DNA from: Acidobacteriota bacterium
GTDB lineage: Bacteria; Acidobacteriota; Vicinamibacteria; Marinacidobacterales; Marinacidobacteraceae
DNA: 39,544 bases
Assembly: GCA_022826825.1 (NCBI GenBank)
Contig: JAJDUD010000067.1
Location: 1 to 39,544, forward strand
Reading direction: 5' to 3'
Shown here: positions 22,012-30,563 of the stretch, piece by piece
Layout of the letters: the number at the start of each line of letters is the position of its first letter
Position numbering within the stretch: position 1 is the first letter of the stretch
Made by a program: the position numbers and the translations under genes
The notes under the pieces: model-generated
Database searches by the model: none
What the model was told of the DNA's origin: nothing
Seen by the model: only the letters and a program-made list of their open reading frames with translations

Positions 22012-23067
22012 ATGCCCACCCGATTCCTCGCCCTGTCCGTAGTTGCCGTATTCGGCGTACTCATGGGAAGCGCCCAGGAGGCGACGGCCCAGGATGTGGA
22101 CCCGCAGAAGGCCGCCGCCTGCATGCAGGCGGTGGACGGCGCCAACTACGAACAGGTCCTCGCCGCGTGCCCCGAAGTGCTGGAAGTTCTTCCCGAGGAC
22201 CATCCGTACTACGCCCACTGGGCGCAGACCGTGAACTACGCCTACAGCCTCCAGTGCCAGCCGGCGTTCGAAGCCCAGCAGTGGGACAGCGTGATCGCGT
22301 ACTGCCAGATGGCGGTCGAGGCGAACCCCGGGGCGTTCATCATGAACTACTTCCTGGGCGTCGCCCACCAGACGAAGCAGGACTGGGCGAACACCGCGGT
22401 CAACTTCGCCGCCTTCCTGGACGGGGTCCGGGGCAACTCCGAGGCGGCTTCGCAACTTGGCGACCAGGTGGCCACCGCCCAGCGCTCCGGCGGGATCGCG
22501 TACGCGCGGGCGGGCGCGATGCAGGACGCCATACCCCTGCTGCAGGCGGCTGCCCGGGCGAACGGGACTGACGTTGAGGTGCACTACCGGCTGGCAGTCG
22601 CCCTCCTCTCGACGGGCGACAGCGCGGGCGCCGAGCGGGCGTTTTCAGTCGTGATCGACAACGCCCCGAACCCGATCGCCAGCGTCCTGTTCCTGGCGGG
22701 ACAGCTCAACTACAACGCCGGCGAATACGCCAAGGCCGATAGCCGCCTCACCGCCTACCTGGCGAATGCCGGCGGCGACCGGGGCGTTCCGGACGCCCAC
22801 TTCATGCTGGCGCAGGCGCTCCAGGGCTCGGACGAAGACCGGGCGATCACCCACTACCAGGGTTTCCTCTCCGGGTCGGCTGCGGGAGACGCGCGCGTGG
22901 TCGACGCCAATTTCGCGCTCGGCACCATCTTCTATAACCGTGACGACTGCGGAAACGCCGAGACGCACTACAAGACGTTCATGGAGCTGGCTCCCGATCA
23001 TGCGAACGCCGCCCAGGTGACCGAGATTCTGGCGTCGATCGCGGAAGGCGGCTGCGAGGGCGGCTGA
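22012..23067 (+). CDS. Secreted TPR protein with cysteine-pair motif, paralogue 2
   Basis: A 351-residue protein with a Sec signal (residues 1-27, ending EATAQ) and TPR-like repeats. It has two copies of the paired-cysteine hairpin, C-x8-[YW]-[ED]-x5-C (CMQAVDGANYEQVLAAC and CQPAFEAQQWDSVIAYC), and a C-terminal pair (DDCGNAE...GGCEGG, 34 residues between). Those six cysteines are the only ones in the mature protein, so three disulfides are likely. The ATG at 22012 has AAGGAG 9 bases upstream. The ending EGGCEGG is shared in part with paralogue 3 (DGVCEGG). Confidence 0.85.
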   Translation: MPTRFLALSVVAVFGVLMGSAQEATAQDVDPQKAAACMQAVDGANYEQVLAACPEVLEVLPEDHPYYAHWAQTVNYAYSLQCQPAFEAQQWDSVIAYCQMAVEANPGAFIMNYFLGVAHQTKQDWANTAVNFAAFLDGVRGNSEAASQLGDQVATAQRSGGIAYARAGAMQDAIPLLQAAARANGTDVEVHYRLAVALLSTGDSAGAERAFSVVIDNAPNPIASVLFLAGQLNYNAGEYAKADSRLTAYLANAGGDRGVPDAHFMLAQALQGSDEDRAITHYQGFLSGSAAGDARVVDANFALGTIFYNRDDCGNAETHYKTFMELAPDHANAAQVTEILASIAEGGCEGG

Positions 23068-23093
23068 GCCCGGCGGCCCCGCCTCACGGGCTC
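23066..23093 (+). terminator. Hairpin after TPR paralogue 2
   Basis: A 7-bp stem (GAGCCCG with CGGGCTC) overlaps the stop codon, with a smaller GCGG/CCGC pairing inside the loop. No U-tract follows. Confidence 0.35.
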
Positions 23094-23162
23094 CAAATCT
23101 GCAGTATCCGTTCGCTGTTCCATCGCTGTGTTCGCCTTTGCACCTGCATCCGTTGCCTGTGC

Positions 23163-23168
23163 TACGCT
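23163..23168 (+). promoter_or_regulatory. -10-like element and palindrome before TPR paralogue 3
   Basis: TACGCT in GCTACGCT lies 91 bases before the ATG at 23260. Downstream of it, a perfect 14-base palindrome (CCGGCGATCGCCGG, 23210-23223) falls within the presumed leader and could be an operator or an RNA hairpin. Confidence 0.3.
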
Positions 23169-23259
23169 GCCTTGTTCCCATAATGGGGACGGGGACTGTG
23201 GGGGTTTGACCGGCGATCGCCGGCCGTAGCGCCCTACCCGCCCTCGAGGAGGTTCTGTC

Positions 23260-24354
23260 ATGTCACTCCGGAGCAACATCGGACTCCCGCTCCTGCTCGT
23301 TGCGACGCTCGCCTTCCCCGCGCTTGCGCTTTCCGCCACCTCTCCGCCGGCACTCCCGCAGGAGGACCCGGACGAAGTGTGCGAGGCGGCCATCGAGAGT
23401 CAGGTCTGGGAGGACGTGATCGCGAAGTGCGAGCCGCTGCTGTCGGCTCACGACGAGAGCCATCCTTCGTACGAGTTCTACAAGGAGAACGTGGACTACG
23501 CCCACACCACGATCAACTACCAGAACCAGCAGCAGTGCATGGAGTCGGCTCAGGCGGGGGCCTGGGACACCACCCTCACCGCCTGCCCGGCCATCCTTGG
23601 CGTGGCCCCGGACTTTTTCGTGGCCCACCTCTTCCTCGGCTTCGCCCATCAGGCAAAGGGCGACGGGGCGGAAGCCATGAGTTCGTTCGAGGAGTTCCTC
23701 GCCGCCGCCGATGCGAATCCGGAGATGGCGGCCCAGCTCGGCGACCAGATCAATCTGGCCCGGCGCAACGTCGCGATCGCCAAGAGCGAAATGGGCGACC
23801 GGGCGGCGGCGATTCCGCTGCTCCGGCAGGTAGCGGAAGCGGATCCGTCCGACGCGGAAGCCCACTTCCGGCTGGGATACGCGCTGCTCCAGGAGGACGA
23901 CGACGCCGGGGCGGAGGAGTCGTTCGCGGCGGTGATCAACCTGAACCCCGATATCCCGCAGTTGCCCCAGGTTCTCTTCCTGGCCGGCCAACTCGCCTAC
24001 AACGCCCAGGAGTTCGAGTCCGCCGCGGAGCGGCTGAACAAGTACCTCGAGGCGGCACCAGAGGGGCAGTACGCCACCGAAGTCCACTGGATGCTCGGGT
24101 TCATCGCGGGACGGAGCACCGACGAGAACGGCATGATGCGCCACTACGGCGCGGCCCTCGCGGCAGATCCCAACAACCCGAACGCCCGGGACGCGAACTA
24201 CTCCCTCGGCGTGATCGCCTTCAATCGCGGCCAGTGCAGCACCGCGGAGCGCTACTTCCGGGCGTTCATGCGCCTGGCGAGGGGCGACTCGCGGGCGGCG
24301 GACGTCGAGGACATGATCCTCGACATCGAGGACGGCGTCTGCGAGGGAGGCTGA
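23260..24354 (+). CDS. Secreted TPR protein with cysteine-pair motif, paralogue 3
   Basis: A 364-residue protein with a Sec signal (about residues 1-26, ending ALALSA) and TPR-like repeats. As in paralogue 2 it carries two C-x8-W-[DE]-x5-C hairpins (CEAAIESQVWEDVIAKC and CMESAQAGAWDTTLTAC) and a C-terminal pair (GQCSTAE...GVCEGG, 34 residues between); no other cysteines are present. GAGGAGG lies 7 bases before the ATG. It ends 63 bases before a convergent gene of unknown function. The even cysteine count and export signal point to disulfide-stapled repeats in the periplasm. Confidence 0.85.
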   Translation: MSLRSNIGLPLLLVATLAFPALALSATSPPALPQEDPDEVCEAAIESQVWEDVIAKCEPLLSAHDESHPSYEFYKENVDYAHTTINYQNQQQCMESAQAGAWDTTLTACPAILGVAPDFFVAHLFLGFAHQAKGDGAEAMSSFEEFLAAADANPEMAAQLGDQINLARRNVAIAKSEMGDRAAAIPLLRQVAEADPSDAEAHFRLGYALLQEDDDAGAEESFAAVINLNPDIPQLPQVLFLAGQLAYNAQEFESAAERLNKYLEAAPEGQYATEVHWMLGFIAGRSTDENGMMRHYGAALAADPNNPNARDANYSLGVIAFNRGQCSTAERYFRAFMRLARGDSRAADVEDMILDIEDGVCEGG

Positions 24355-24417
24355 CCGCCGGCTGACGAGGCCCGCGCGCAGCCGCTTGGTCCACCGGGCC
24401 GGCAACGTCCCGGCAGT

Positions 24418-24891
24418 TCACGCCGGGAGCGGCCTCGCTTCCTCTCCTTCGCGTCGCAGGTAGCGCGGGAGCAGCGGCGGGTCCATGAAGGCGATCCGCT
24501 GCCGCTCCACGAACCACAACCGGCCGAGCAGGACGTTCAGGTAGCGGAGTTCATCCAGCGAATACCGGATTTCACCCTGTTCGTAGCGCCGCAGCCAGTG
24601 GCCGGGCAGGTCCCTCGCGATCTCGAACCAGTGGGAATCGACGTTCGCCGTCACCCGGCGCGCGGCTTCGACCGTATGCGCCACCAAGTGCAGCACCGAG
24701 TCCGGTTCCAGCAGGCGGCTGCTCGCCGCCACCGAACGGATGCCGCGTAACAGGTAGATCAGGCACCAGCGCACTTCCGGGGTGAGCGACTGCGGATCCG
24801 CGAGCATCCGCGGCGCCAGGAACGCCGCCGCTCCCTGCTGGTCGTCAAAGAGCAACCGGTAGAGCTCGGCGCGCAGGAGGTTCCTCGGCAT
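24418..24891 (-). CDS. Uncharacterised protein downstream of the ASPIC gene
   Basis: A 157-residue soluble, probably all-helical protein that I do not recognise. It has no signal peptide or membrane segment, is rich in Leu and Arg, and has a tryptophan-containing middle (SHWFEIARDLPGHWLRRYEQGE) and the segment YLNVLLGRLWFVERQR. It starts at ATG 24891, 14 bases after the stop codon of the large TPR/FG-GAP/ASPIC gene, and is almost certainly cotranscribed with it. No Shine-Dalgarno is clear. The cytoplasmic prediction contrasts with its exported neighbour. Confidence 0.65.
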   Translation of the reverse strand: MPRNLLRAELYRLLFDDQQGAAAFLAPRMLADPQSLTPEVRWCLIYLLRGIRSVAASSRLLEPDSVLHLVAHTVEAARRVTANVDSHWFEIARDLPGHWLRRYEQGEIRYSLDELRYLNVLLGRLWFVERQRIAFMDPPLLPRYLRREGEEARPLPA

Positions 24892-24905
24892 GGCTGCTTA
24901 CGCGG

Positions 24906-27900
24906 TCAGCGGCGCCGCTCCCGGCCGGCCTCTGGAGCCCTGTCCGGCTGCCCGGTCGTTTCGATCGGCGGGTCGCCGTCCTCCAGGAACCCGTGCCGCC
25001 CCTCCGGGCCGATCCGCCGGGTGTTGTATTCGGCGCGCCAGCGGGCCAGTTCTTCGGAATCCGGATAGGCGTCCGCGGGATACGGATAGCTCGGCATCCC
25101 GTGGAACGGCAGCGGCTCGATGGTGTGCGGGCGGGCGGAGTTCAGATCCATGTCCTTTCCGAAGCCGTCGGCGAACGCGAAGAACGAGCGCCGGGTTCCG
25201 GGGGCCGGCGCCGGAACCTGCCGCGCGTCGAAGCGCAGCCGCAGCTCATCGCCGTGCCGGGCGATGACGTAGCGGTCGTCGATCTCATCGAGGAGGGGCA
25301 GCACGTCCCCGTGCCTCGTGTAGTCCCCCTCGTGCGCCCCCCAGATGTCCCGCGGCGCGCGCGTCCCGTAGCGGTACTCGGTGGGAGGAATCCCCCGGGG
25401 CCGATGGGGTTCGGGATACCCCGCAAAGCCGAACTCGGCCGTCTGGGCATCGAGCCGCCACTCCTGAACGGGCACGTCGGCGACCTCGGCGAGCTCGATG
25501 CGGTCCCAGTAGATGCGCATGTTGGTCCGGATTCTGAGCGGCCGCCCGCTCTCGACCGCAAGGTCGTCCAGGGGCACCACCATGGTCTTGGGCAGGCCCG
25601 CCGGGAACCCCATCCGGTCGGTGACGACCTCGAACCCGTCGCCGCCGGCGACCTCCAGAATCGGCGGCTGGGCGCCGACCCCTGCCTGGGAAGCCGCGAG
25701 GTTGGAACTCGAGTCGGCGTAGTCCACCCATCCGTAGAGGAGGAGGACCTGGGGGACGCCGGGGCGCACCCCGTCGAACGTGAGCGTCAGGTCATGCGTC
25801 TCCGCGTATCCCTTGAACGGGAGGAGAGCGAAATCGTCCACATAGACGCGGTCCACCCGAGCGAGCGCCGCGGTCACCTCCTGCTCCCCCGAGGCCGTGG
25901 AAGACGACGCCCGGGACGGAGCCCGCCGGTTCCGGACGGCAATCAACCCCGGGTCGGGATACGGCGGGCGCGGCATCAGGCGTTCCCGCGGGAAGACGTC
26001 CACGTCTGCCGGATGGTCCACCACCCAGAGCGCCGCCCGGTCGTAGAAGATGACCTCTTCGAGCTGGTTCACCCAGCGCATCTCGTAGGCGCCGTCCCGG
26101 GGAACCAGCGGAAACGCTTCCATCTTCACGACTTCCGCGGTGTCCGGGAAGTTGTAGGTACCGGGGGCAAGCAGGTTTCCGAGCGCGCTGCCGCCCAGGA
26201 AGTCGGTGACGAAGCGGATCCGCTGTCCGTCCCAGGCGTAGAGGACGGGACAGGACGTGCCCTTCCGGTTCAACTCCTCGACCGACGCCACGGCCAGCGC
26301 CGGCACGTCCAGTTCGACCTGCTTCACGCCACCGGGCCAGAGAAAACGGACGTAGTCGGCCGCGAGCGCGTCTCCGAGCCCGAAGTGAACCGGGAGGTCG
26401 CTCTGCGACAGGTACCCCGACGTCGTTCGCACCTGGCGGCGCTGGCTCACCCCGGAGACCCGGACCTCGATCTTGGCGCCGACCCCGTCCAGATTGCTGC
26501 GAAGGCCCCGGGGACGGACCGCCATCCAGTTTCCGGCCCCCGTCCGATCGTTCCGGAAGGCGAGGACGCGGCCCCGCGTGGTACCGATCACGGCGTCGAG
26601 ATCGCCATCGCCGTCCAGATCGCCGGTCGCGAGCGCTCGCGGCTCCTCACCGGATTCGAGACCGGCGGAGACCGCTCCGGCACGTGAGAACCCGCCGGGG
26701 GAGTTCTCGTAGAGCGTGAGCGGCCCCTCGGCGTCGGCAGTGGCCATGAGGAGGTCCAGGTCCATGTCGTGGTCGGCATCGACGAAGGAGATTCCGTAGC
26801 GGGCCCCGGGGACGCCGGCCCGCAGCAGGAAGGGGGACCCGATGTCCGGAGAAAACCCGTCGGGTCCGGATCCCCGGAGCAGCATGTTCAGCGCGCTTCC
26901 CTCGGCCGAGAGCAGCAGGTCGAAGAAACCGTCCCGGTCGTAGTCGGCGGACGCGGCTCCCCGCATCCGCGAGGCCGTCTCGACGCCCCAGGCCTCCGAA
27001 CTCTCGGTGAACGTGCCGACGCGATCGTTCGAGAAGACCTGCACCGGACTCCCGTCGTTCACCACCAGGAAGTCCACGTCCCGGTCGTCGTCCCAGTCGG
27101 AGAACAGCGCGAAGAGACTGCGCCGCGCCCCGCCGTCCGTCCGGGTCTCCCCGGCGACGTCCGTGAAGCTGCCGTCCCCGTTGTTCCGGTAGAGACGGTT
27201 CGGGGCTCCGGGAAGATCGTCCGGAACGCGGAGGACCTCCGGGACGGCGTCGAACCCCGCGAGCGAAGCGGGGGCGTAGTTGGAAACCTGGATGTCGAGG
27301 TCGCCGTCGTGATCGAAGTCGGCGAACGTGGCGCCCACCGAGAGGTCCTCTCCCTCGGCCCCGGATCCGTCGGCCCGGGCGAAGAGCGCCCCGGCCTCAC
27401 CCGACCGGTTGAGGAAGAGCGCGTTCGCGCCGACCCCCGCCGCATAGACGTCCGGATCCCCATCGAGGTCCACGTCGCCGACCGTCACGCTGACCGTCCC
27501 GTCCGTTTCGAGTCCGGAGTCCTCCCAGGCCTCGAAGCCGTCCCCCGTGTTCCGGAACACGAGCACGCTCCCGTCCCGCACGAAGAGGATCTCCGGCTGG
27601 CCGTCCGCGTCCAGATCGCGGACGGCGACGCCCGAGCCGAGCTGGGGCAGCAGGTTCGCCTCCACCCAGTCGGCCGAGTAGTCCGCCGCGCTCAGCGTCC
27701 GTGGAGGATCGGGAGGCGCTGCGGCAGCCGGCAGCGCCAGGTTCCATTCCGCGGTGGCCTCCGAGAAACGGACCTGTCCCGTCGCTGCAGGCTCGTCCTG
27801 GGCGCCGTGCAGCGGCGCCGGACGCTCCTCGACAGCCTCCGCGTACGGCCCGAGTTCGGTGTACTGGAGCCCGGCGGAGACCCCGCCCCCGGAGAAGCTG

Positions 27901-28499
27901 TTCTTCAGTTCCTGGAACCGCATCAACTGGGCGCGGCCCTCTTCGCGGCGACCCGCACGCACGAGGACGTTCCCCAGGCTGAAGTGGGCGGACTCGTGCT
28001 CCGGCTGGAGCTGGATGGCCGTGCGCAGGGCGGTCTCCGCCTCCTCGAGACGGCCGGCCGCGGCGTAGGCGGCGCCCAGGTAGTACTGCGTCATCGCATC
28101 GTCGGGGTCGGCTTCGGCGACCTGCCGGAAGGCGGCGAGCGCCGCCTCGGTGTTCCCTTCGAGCTTCTCGATGAGACCCAGGTTGTAGCGCGCGTGCAGC
28201 CCGCCGGGATCGAGATCGAGCGCCCGCGCGAACGAAGCGCGGGCGGCGAAGAAGTCGCGCTCGTTGAACCAGGCGATTCCGAGGTTCAGGTGGGCGGCTG
28301 CCGACTCGGGCCGGAGTTCCACCACCCGCGCGAACTCGGCAGCGGCGTCCGAGAACCGGAACTGCTCGAGCAACGCCACGCCGCGGCTCATCCCCGCGTC
28401 CGCGTCCTGTCGCTGCGTCTGGGCGCCGGCCGAAGACAGGACGACCGCGGCGGCGAGCGGCAGGAGCCGCCCGGGGCGGGACCGGATGCTCCGAATCAT
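24906..28499 (-). CDS. Exported TPR / FG-GAP (VCBS) / ASPIC-UnbV protein
   Basis: A 1197-residue CRTAC1-like protein. In order: a Sec signal (about 1-26, ending SAGAQ), about five TPR units (35-200), a linker, a beta-propeller-like FG-GAP/VCBS region (about 285-640) with at least five Ca-binding type acidic loops (DLDADGQPE, DVDLDGDPD, DFDHDGDLD, DYDRDGFFD, DLDGDGDLD and variants), an ASPIC/UnbV domain (about 650-725, GVGAKIEVRVSG...GYLSQSDLPVHFGLG), and a long C-terminal region of about 450 residues I cannot assign. Such proteins are exported and are thought to bind ligands or partner proteins. The ATG at 28499 follows CATAAT (28514-28509) at leaderless distance; the frame is open upstream to 28634 but that would hide the signal peptide and cross the divergent promoter. 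Confidence 0.87.
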   Translation of the reverse strand: MIRSIRSRPGRLLPLAAAVVLSSAGAQTQRQDADAGMSRGVALLEQFRFSDAAAEFARVVELRPESAAAHLNLGIAWFNERDFFAARASFARALDLDPGGLHARYNLGLIEKLEGNTEAALAAFRQVAEADPDDAMTQYYLGAAYAAAGRLEEAETALRTAIQLQPEHESAHFSLGNVLVRAGRREEGRAQLMRFQELKNSFSGGGVSAGLQYTELGPYAEAVEERPAPLHGAQDEPAATGQVRFSEATAEWNLALPAAAAPPDPPRTLSAADYSADWVEANLLPQLGSGVAVRDLDADGQPEILFVRDGSVLVFRNTGDGFEAWEDSGLETDGTVSVTVGDVDLDGDPDVYAAGVGANALFLNRSGEAGALFARADGSGAEGEDLSVGATFADFDHDGDLDIQVSNYAPASLAGFDAVPEVLRVPDDLPGAPNRLYRNNGDGSFTDVAGETRTDGGARRSLFALFSDWDDDRDVDFLVVNDGSPVQVFSNDRVGTFTESSEAWGVETASRMRGAASADYDRDGFFDLLLSAEGSALNMLLRGSGPDGFSPDIGSPFLLRAGVPGARYGISFVDADHDMDLDLLMATADAEGPLTLYENSPGGFSRAGAVSAGLESGEEPRALATGDLDGDGDLDAVIGTTRGRVLAFRNDRTGAGNWMAVRPRGLRSNLDGVGAKIEVRVSGVSQRRQVRTTSGYLSQSDLPVHFGLGDALAADYVRFLWPGGVKQVELDVPALAVASVEELNRKGTSCPVLYAWDGQRIRFVTDFLGGSALGNLLAPGTYNFPDTAEVVKMEAFPLVPRDGAYEMRWVNQLEEVIFYDRAALWVVDHPADVDVFPRERLMPRPPYPDPGLIAVRNRRAPSRASSSTASGEQEVTAALARVDRVYVDDFALLPFKGYAETHDLTLTFDGVRPGVPQVLLLYGWVDYADSSSNLAASQAGVGAQPPILEVAGGDGFEVVTDRMGFPAGLPKTMVVPLDDLAVESGRPLRIRTNMRIYWDRIELAEVADVPVQEWRLDAQTAEFGFAGYPEPHRPRGIPPTEYRYGTRAPRDIWGAHEGDYTRHGDVLPLLDEIDDRYVIARHGDELRLRFDARQVPAPAPGTRRSFFAFADGFGKDMDLNSARPHTIEPLPFHGMPSYPYPADAYPDSEELARWRAEYNTRRIGPEGRHGFLEDGDPPIETTGQPDRAPEAGRERRR

Positions 28500-28508
28500 G
28501 GACTCGAC

Positions 28509-28514
28509 ATTATG
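28509..28514 (-). promoter_or_regulatory. -10-like element of the ASPIC gene
   Basis: The minus strand reads CATAAT, ending 9 bases before the ATG at 28499, so the transcript would be nearly leaderless. It lies in the 110-base divergent gap shared with the ABC-F gene. Confidence 0.4.
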
Positions 28515-28594
28515 ACCAACGTGGCGCCGGCTGGACGCGGTGGAAGCGTTTGCGGCCCCGGACCCGACCGGCGGGAGGCGGTCCGTCCCCGCGA

Positions 28595-28600
28595 TACGGT
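28595..28600 (+). promoter_or_regulatory. -10-like element of the ABC-F gene
   Basis: TACGGT ends 9 bases before the GTG at 28610, again compatible with a near-leaderless transcript. Sequence support is weak (three of six bases of the sigma-70 -10 consensus). Confidence 0.25.
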
Positions 28601-28609
28601 TCCCCCGCC

Positions 28610-30547
28610 GTGATCCAGCTCGTCGAGGCCTCAAAGGCCTACGGAGAACAGGTCCTGCTCCGTGAGGTGTCCTGGCGGGTTGGCGACGGCGACCGCGTCG
28701 GTCTGGTCGGACCCAACGGGTCCGGCAAGACCACCCTCCTGAAAATCCTCGCGGGACTGGTTCCCCCCGACGCCGGCAAGGTCGTGCTGGCCAGGCGGAA
28801 ACGCGTCGGATACCTGCCCCAGGAGGGGCTGAGACTCGAGGGCCGCACCGTCGCCGAGGAGGTGCGCACGGCCTTCGCCGACCTGCTCCGGCTGCGGCGC
28901 GAACAGGAGGAGGTGGCCGAACAACTCGCCGGGACCCCGGATCAGCCCGAACTCGTCGCCCGCTACGGAGAACTGGAAGAGGAGTGGCAGCGCCGCGGCG
29001 GGTACGAAATGGACACCCGCATCAGCGAAGTCCTCTCCGGCCTGGGATTCGCGGCCGGGGACCAGGACCGTCCCGCGGAGACCTTCAGCCAGGGCTGGCA
29101 GATGCGCATCGCTCTGGCCAGGCTGCTGGTCGAGGCGAACGATCTCGTCCTCCTCGACGAGCCCACGAACTATCTGGACATCGAAGCCCGGACCTGGTTG
29201 CTCGGCTTCCTCGCCCGCCACCGCGGGGGTCTCGTGCTGGTCGCCCACGACCGGTACTTCCTCGACTCCGTGGTGACCCGGATCACCGAGATCGGACTGG
29301 GCCGGCTCGGCAACTACCCGGGCACCTACAGCCGCTACGAAACCCAGCGGGCCGCCGAGATCGCCGACCTGCGCAAGCGGGCCGCCGAGCAGGCGGCCGA
29401 GATCGAGCGGAACGAACGCTTCATCAATCGGTTCCGTTACCAGGCCAGCCGCGCGCGGCAGGTCCAGAGCCGGATCCGCGCGCTCGAGAAGATCGAGCGG
29501 ATCGAAGTGCCGCCCGAGCCCCGCCGGGTGGCCCTGCGCCTGCCGCATCCGCCGCGTTCCGGGCGGGTCCTCGTAACGCTCGGCGCGGTTTCCAAGGCCT
29601 TCGGAACGAACGAGGTCTTCCGCGACGTGGACCTCGTCGTGGAGCGCGGCCAGCGCCTCGCGCTCGTGGGGCCGAACGGCGCCGGGAAGTCCACCCTCAT
29701 CCGGCTGATCGCCGGTGAGGAAGGCCTGGACGCCGGGAGTCGGGAACTGGGCCACAACGTCCAGGTCGCCTACTACGGGCCGGACCGGCACGATCTCGAT
29801 CCCGCCCGGACGGTGCGCGAGACCATGGCCGACGCGGCGCCGCTCGCCATGCTCCCGGAGATCCGCAACATCCTGGGGGCGTTCCTGTTCTCGGGAGAGA
29901 CCGTGGAGAAGAAGACCGCGGTCCTCTCCGGCGGCGAACGAAGCCGGCTGGCGCTGGCCCGCCTGTTCCTCCGTCCCGCGAATCTCCTCCTCCTCGACGA
30001 ACCCACCAACCATCTCGACCTGGACGCCAAGCGGGCGCTGCTGAACGCCCTGGCGGACTACCAGGGCACGATCGTGTTCGTCGCCCACGACCGCTACTTC
30101 ATGGACGCCCTGGCCACCCGGGTGGCCGCCATCGGCGGCGGTGGCGCGGCGCTCTACTGGGGCAACTATTCGGACTACCTCGCGAGGATCAGCCCCCCGG
30201 AGCCCGACCCGGCGACTCCCCCAGCGCCCTCACCGGCCGCGGCGAAACGGCCGAAGCGGCGCGCAAAGCCGGCGGACAACGCCGGCGGGCGCCGGCCGCC
30301 CGGAAAGAACCGGCTGCGGCAGTTGCGGCGCGAATGGCGCGCGGTGTTCGAGGCGATCGCGGACACCGAGGCCGCCGTCGAGAGCTTGGAAGCGCGCATG
30401 GCGGCGCCCGGTTTCTTCGGCGACCGCGAGGGATCCCGCGAAGTCACGGCGACCTATGAGGACCTGAAGAGCCGGCTGCCGGCCCTCTACGAGAAACTCG
30501 AACGCCTCGACGCGGCGGTTCAGGACAACCCCGGCACGAGCCGCTAG
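28610..30547 (+). CDS. ABC-F family ATPase (Uup/YfmR-like)
   Basis: A 645-residue soluble protein with two ABC ATPase domains and no membrane part: Walker A GPNGSGKTT (about 34-42) and GPNGAGKST, Walker B LVLLDEPTNYLD and LLLLDEPTNHLD, signatures FSQGWQMRIALARL (a divergent first one) and LSGGERSRLALARL. The interdomain linker is rich in Arg and Glu (TYSRYETQRAAEIADLRKRA). The C-terminus has a Pro/Ala/Lys-rich tether and a coiled-coil domain (about 570-640), as in Uup-type ABC-F proteins. Such proteins act on ribosomes to resolve stalled or distorted translation states. The start is GTG at 28610, where similarity begins (VIQLVEASKAYG); there is no Shine-Dalgarno. Confidence 0.92.
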   Translation: MIQLVEASKAYGEQVLLREVSWRVGDGDRVGLVGPNGSGKTTLLKILAGLVPPDAGKVVLARRKRVGYLPQEGLRLEGRTVAEEVRTAFADLLRLRREQEEVAEQLAGTPDQPELVARYGELEEEWQRRGGYEMDTRISEVLSGLGFAAGDQDRPAETFSQGWQMRIALARLLVEANDLVLLDEPTNYLDIEARTWLLGFLARHRGGLVLVAHDRYFLDSVVTRITEIGLGRLGNYPGTYSRYETQRAAEIADLRKRAAEQAAEIERNERFINRFRYQASRARQVQSRIRALEKIERIEVPPEPRRVALRLPHPPRSGRVLVTLGAVSKAFGTNEVFRDVDLVVERGQRLALVGPNGAGKSTLIRLIAGEEGLDAGSRELGHNVQVAYYGPDRHDLDPARTVRETMADAAPLAMLPEIRNILGAFLFSGETVEKKTAVLSGGERSRLALARLFLRPANLLLLDEPTNHLDLDAKRALLNALADYQGTIVFVAHDRYFMDALATRVAAIGGGGAALYWGNYSDYLARISPPEPDPATPPAPSPAAAKRPKRRAKPADNAGGRRPPGKNRLRQLRREWRAVFEAIADTEAAVESLEARMAAPGFFGDREGSREVTATYEDLKSRLPALYEKLERLDAAVQDNPGTSR

Positions 30548-30563
30548 CCGTGGGTGGGCCGGG

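Noticed and set aside
28500..28634. 45-codon N-terminal extension of the ASPIC protein
   Set aside because: Would bury the signal peptide and overlap the divergent ABC-F start and both promoters.
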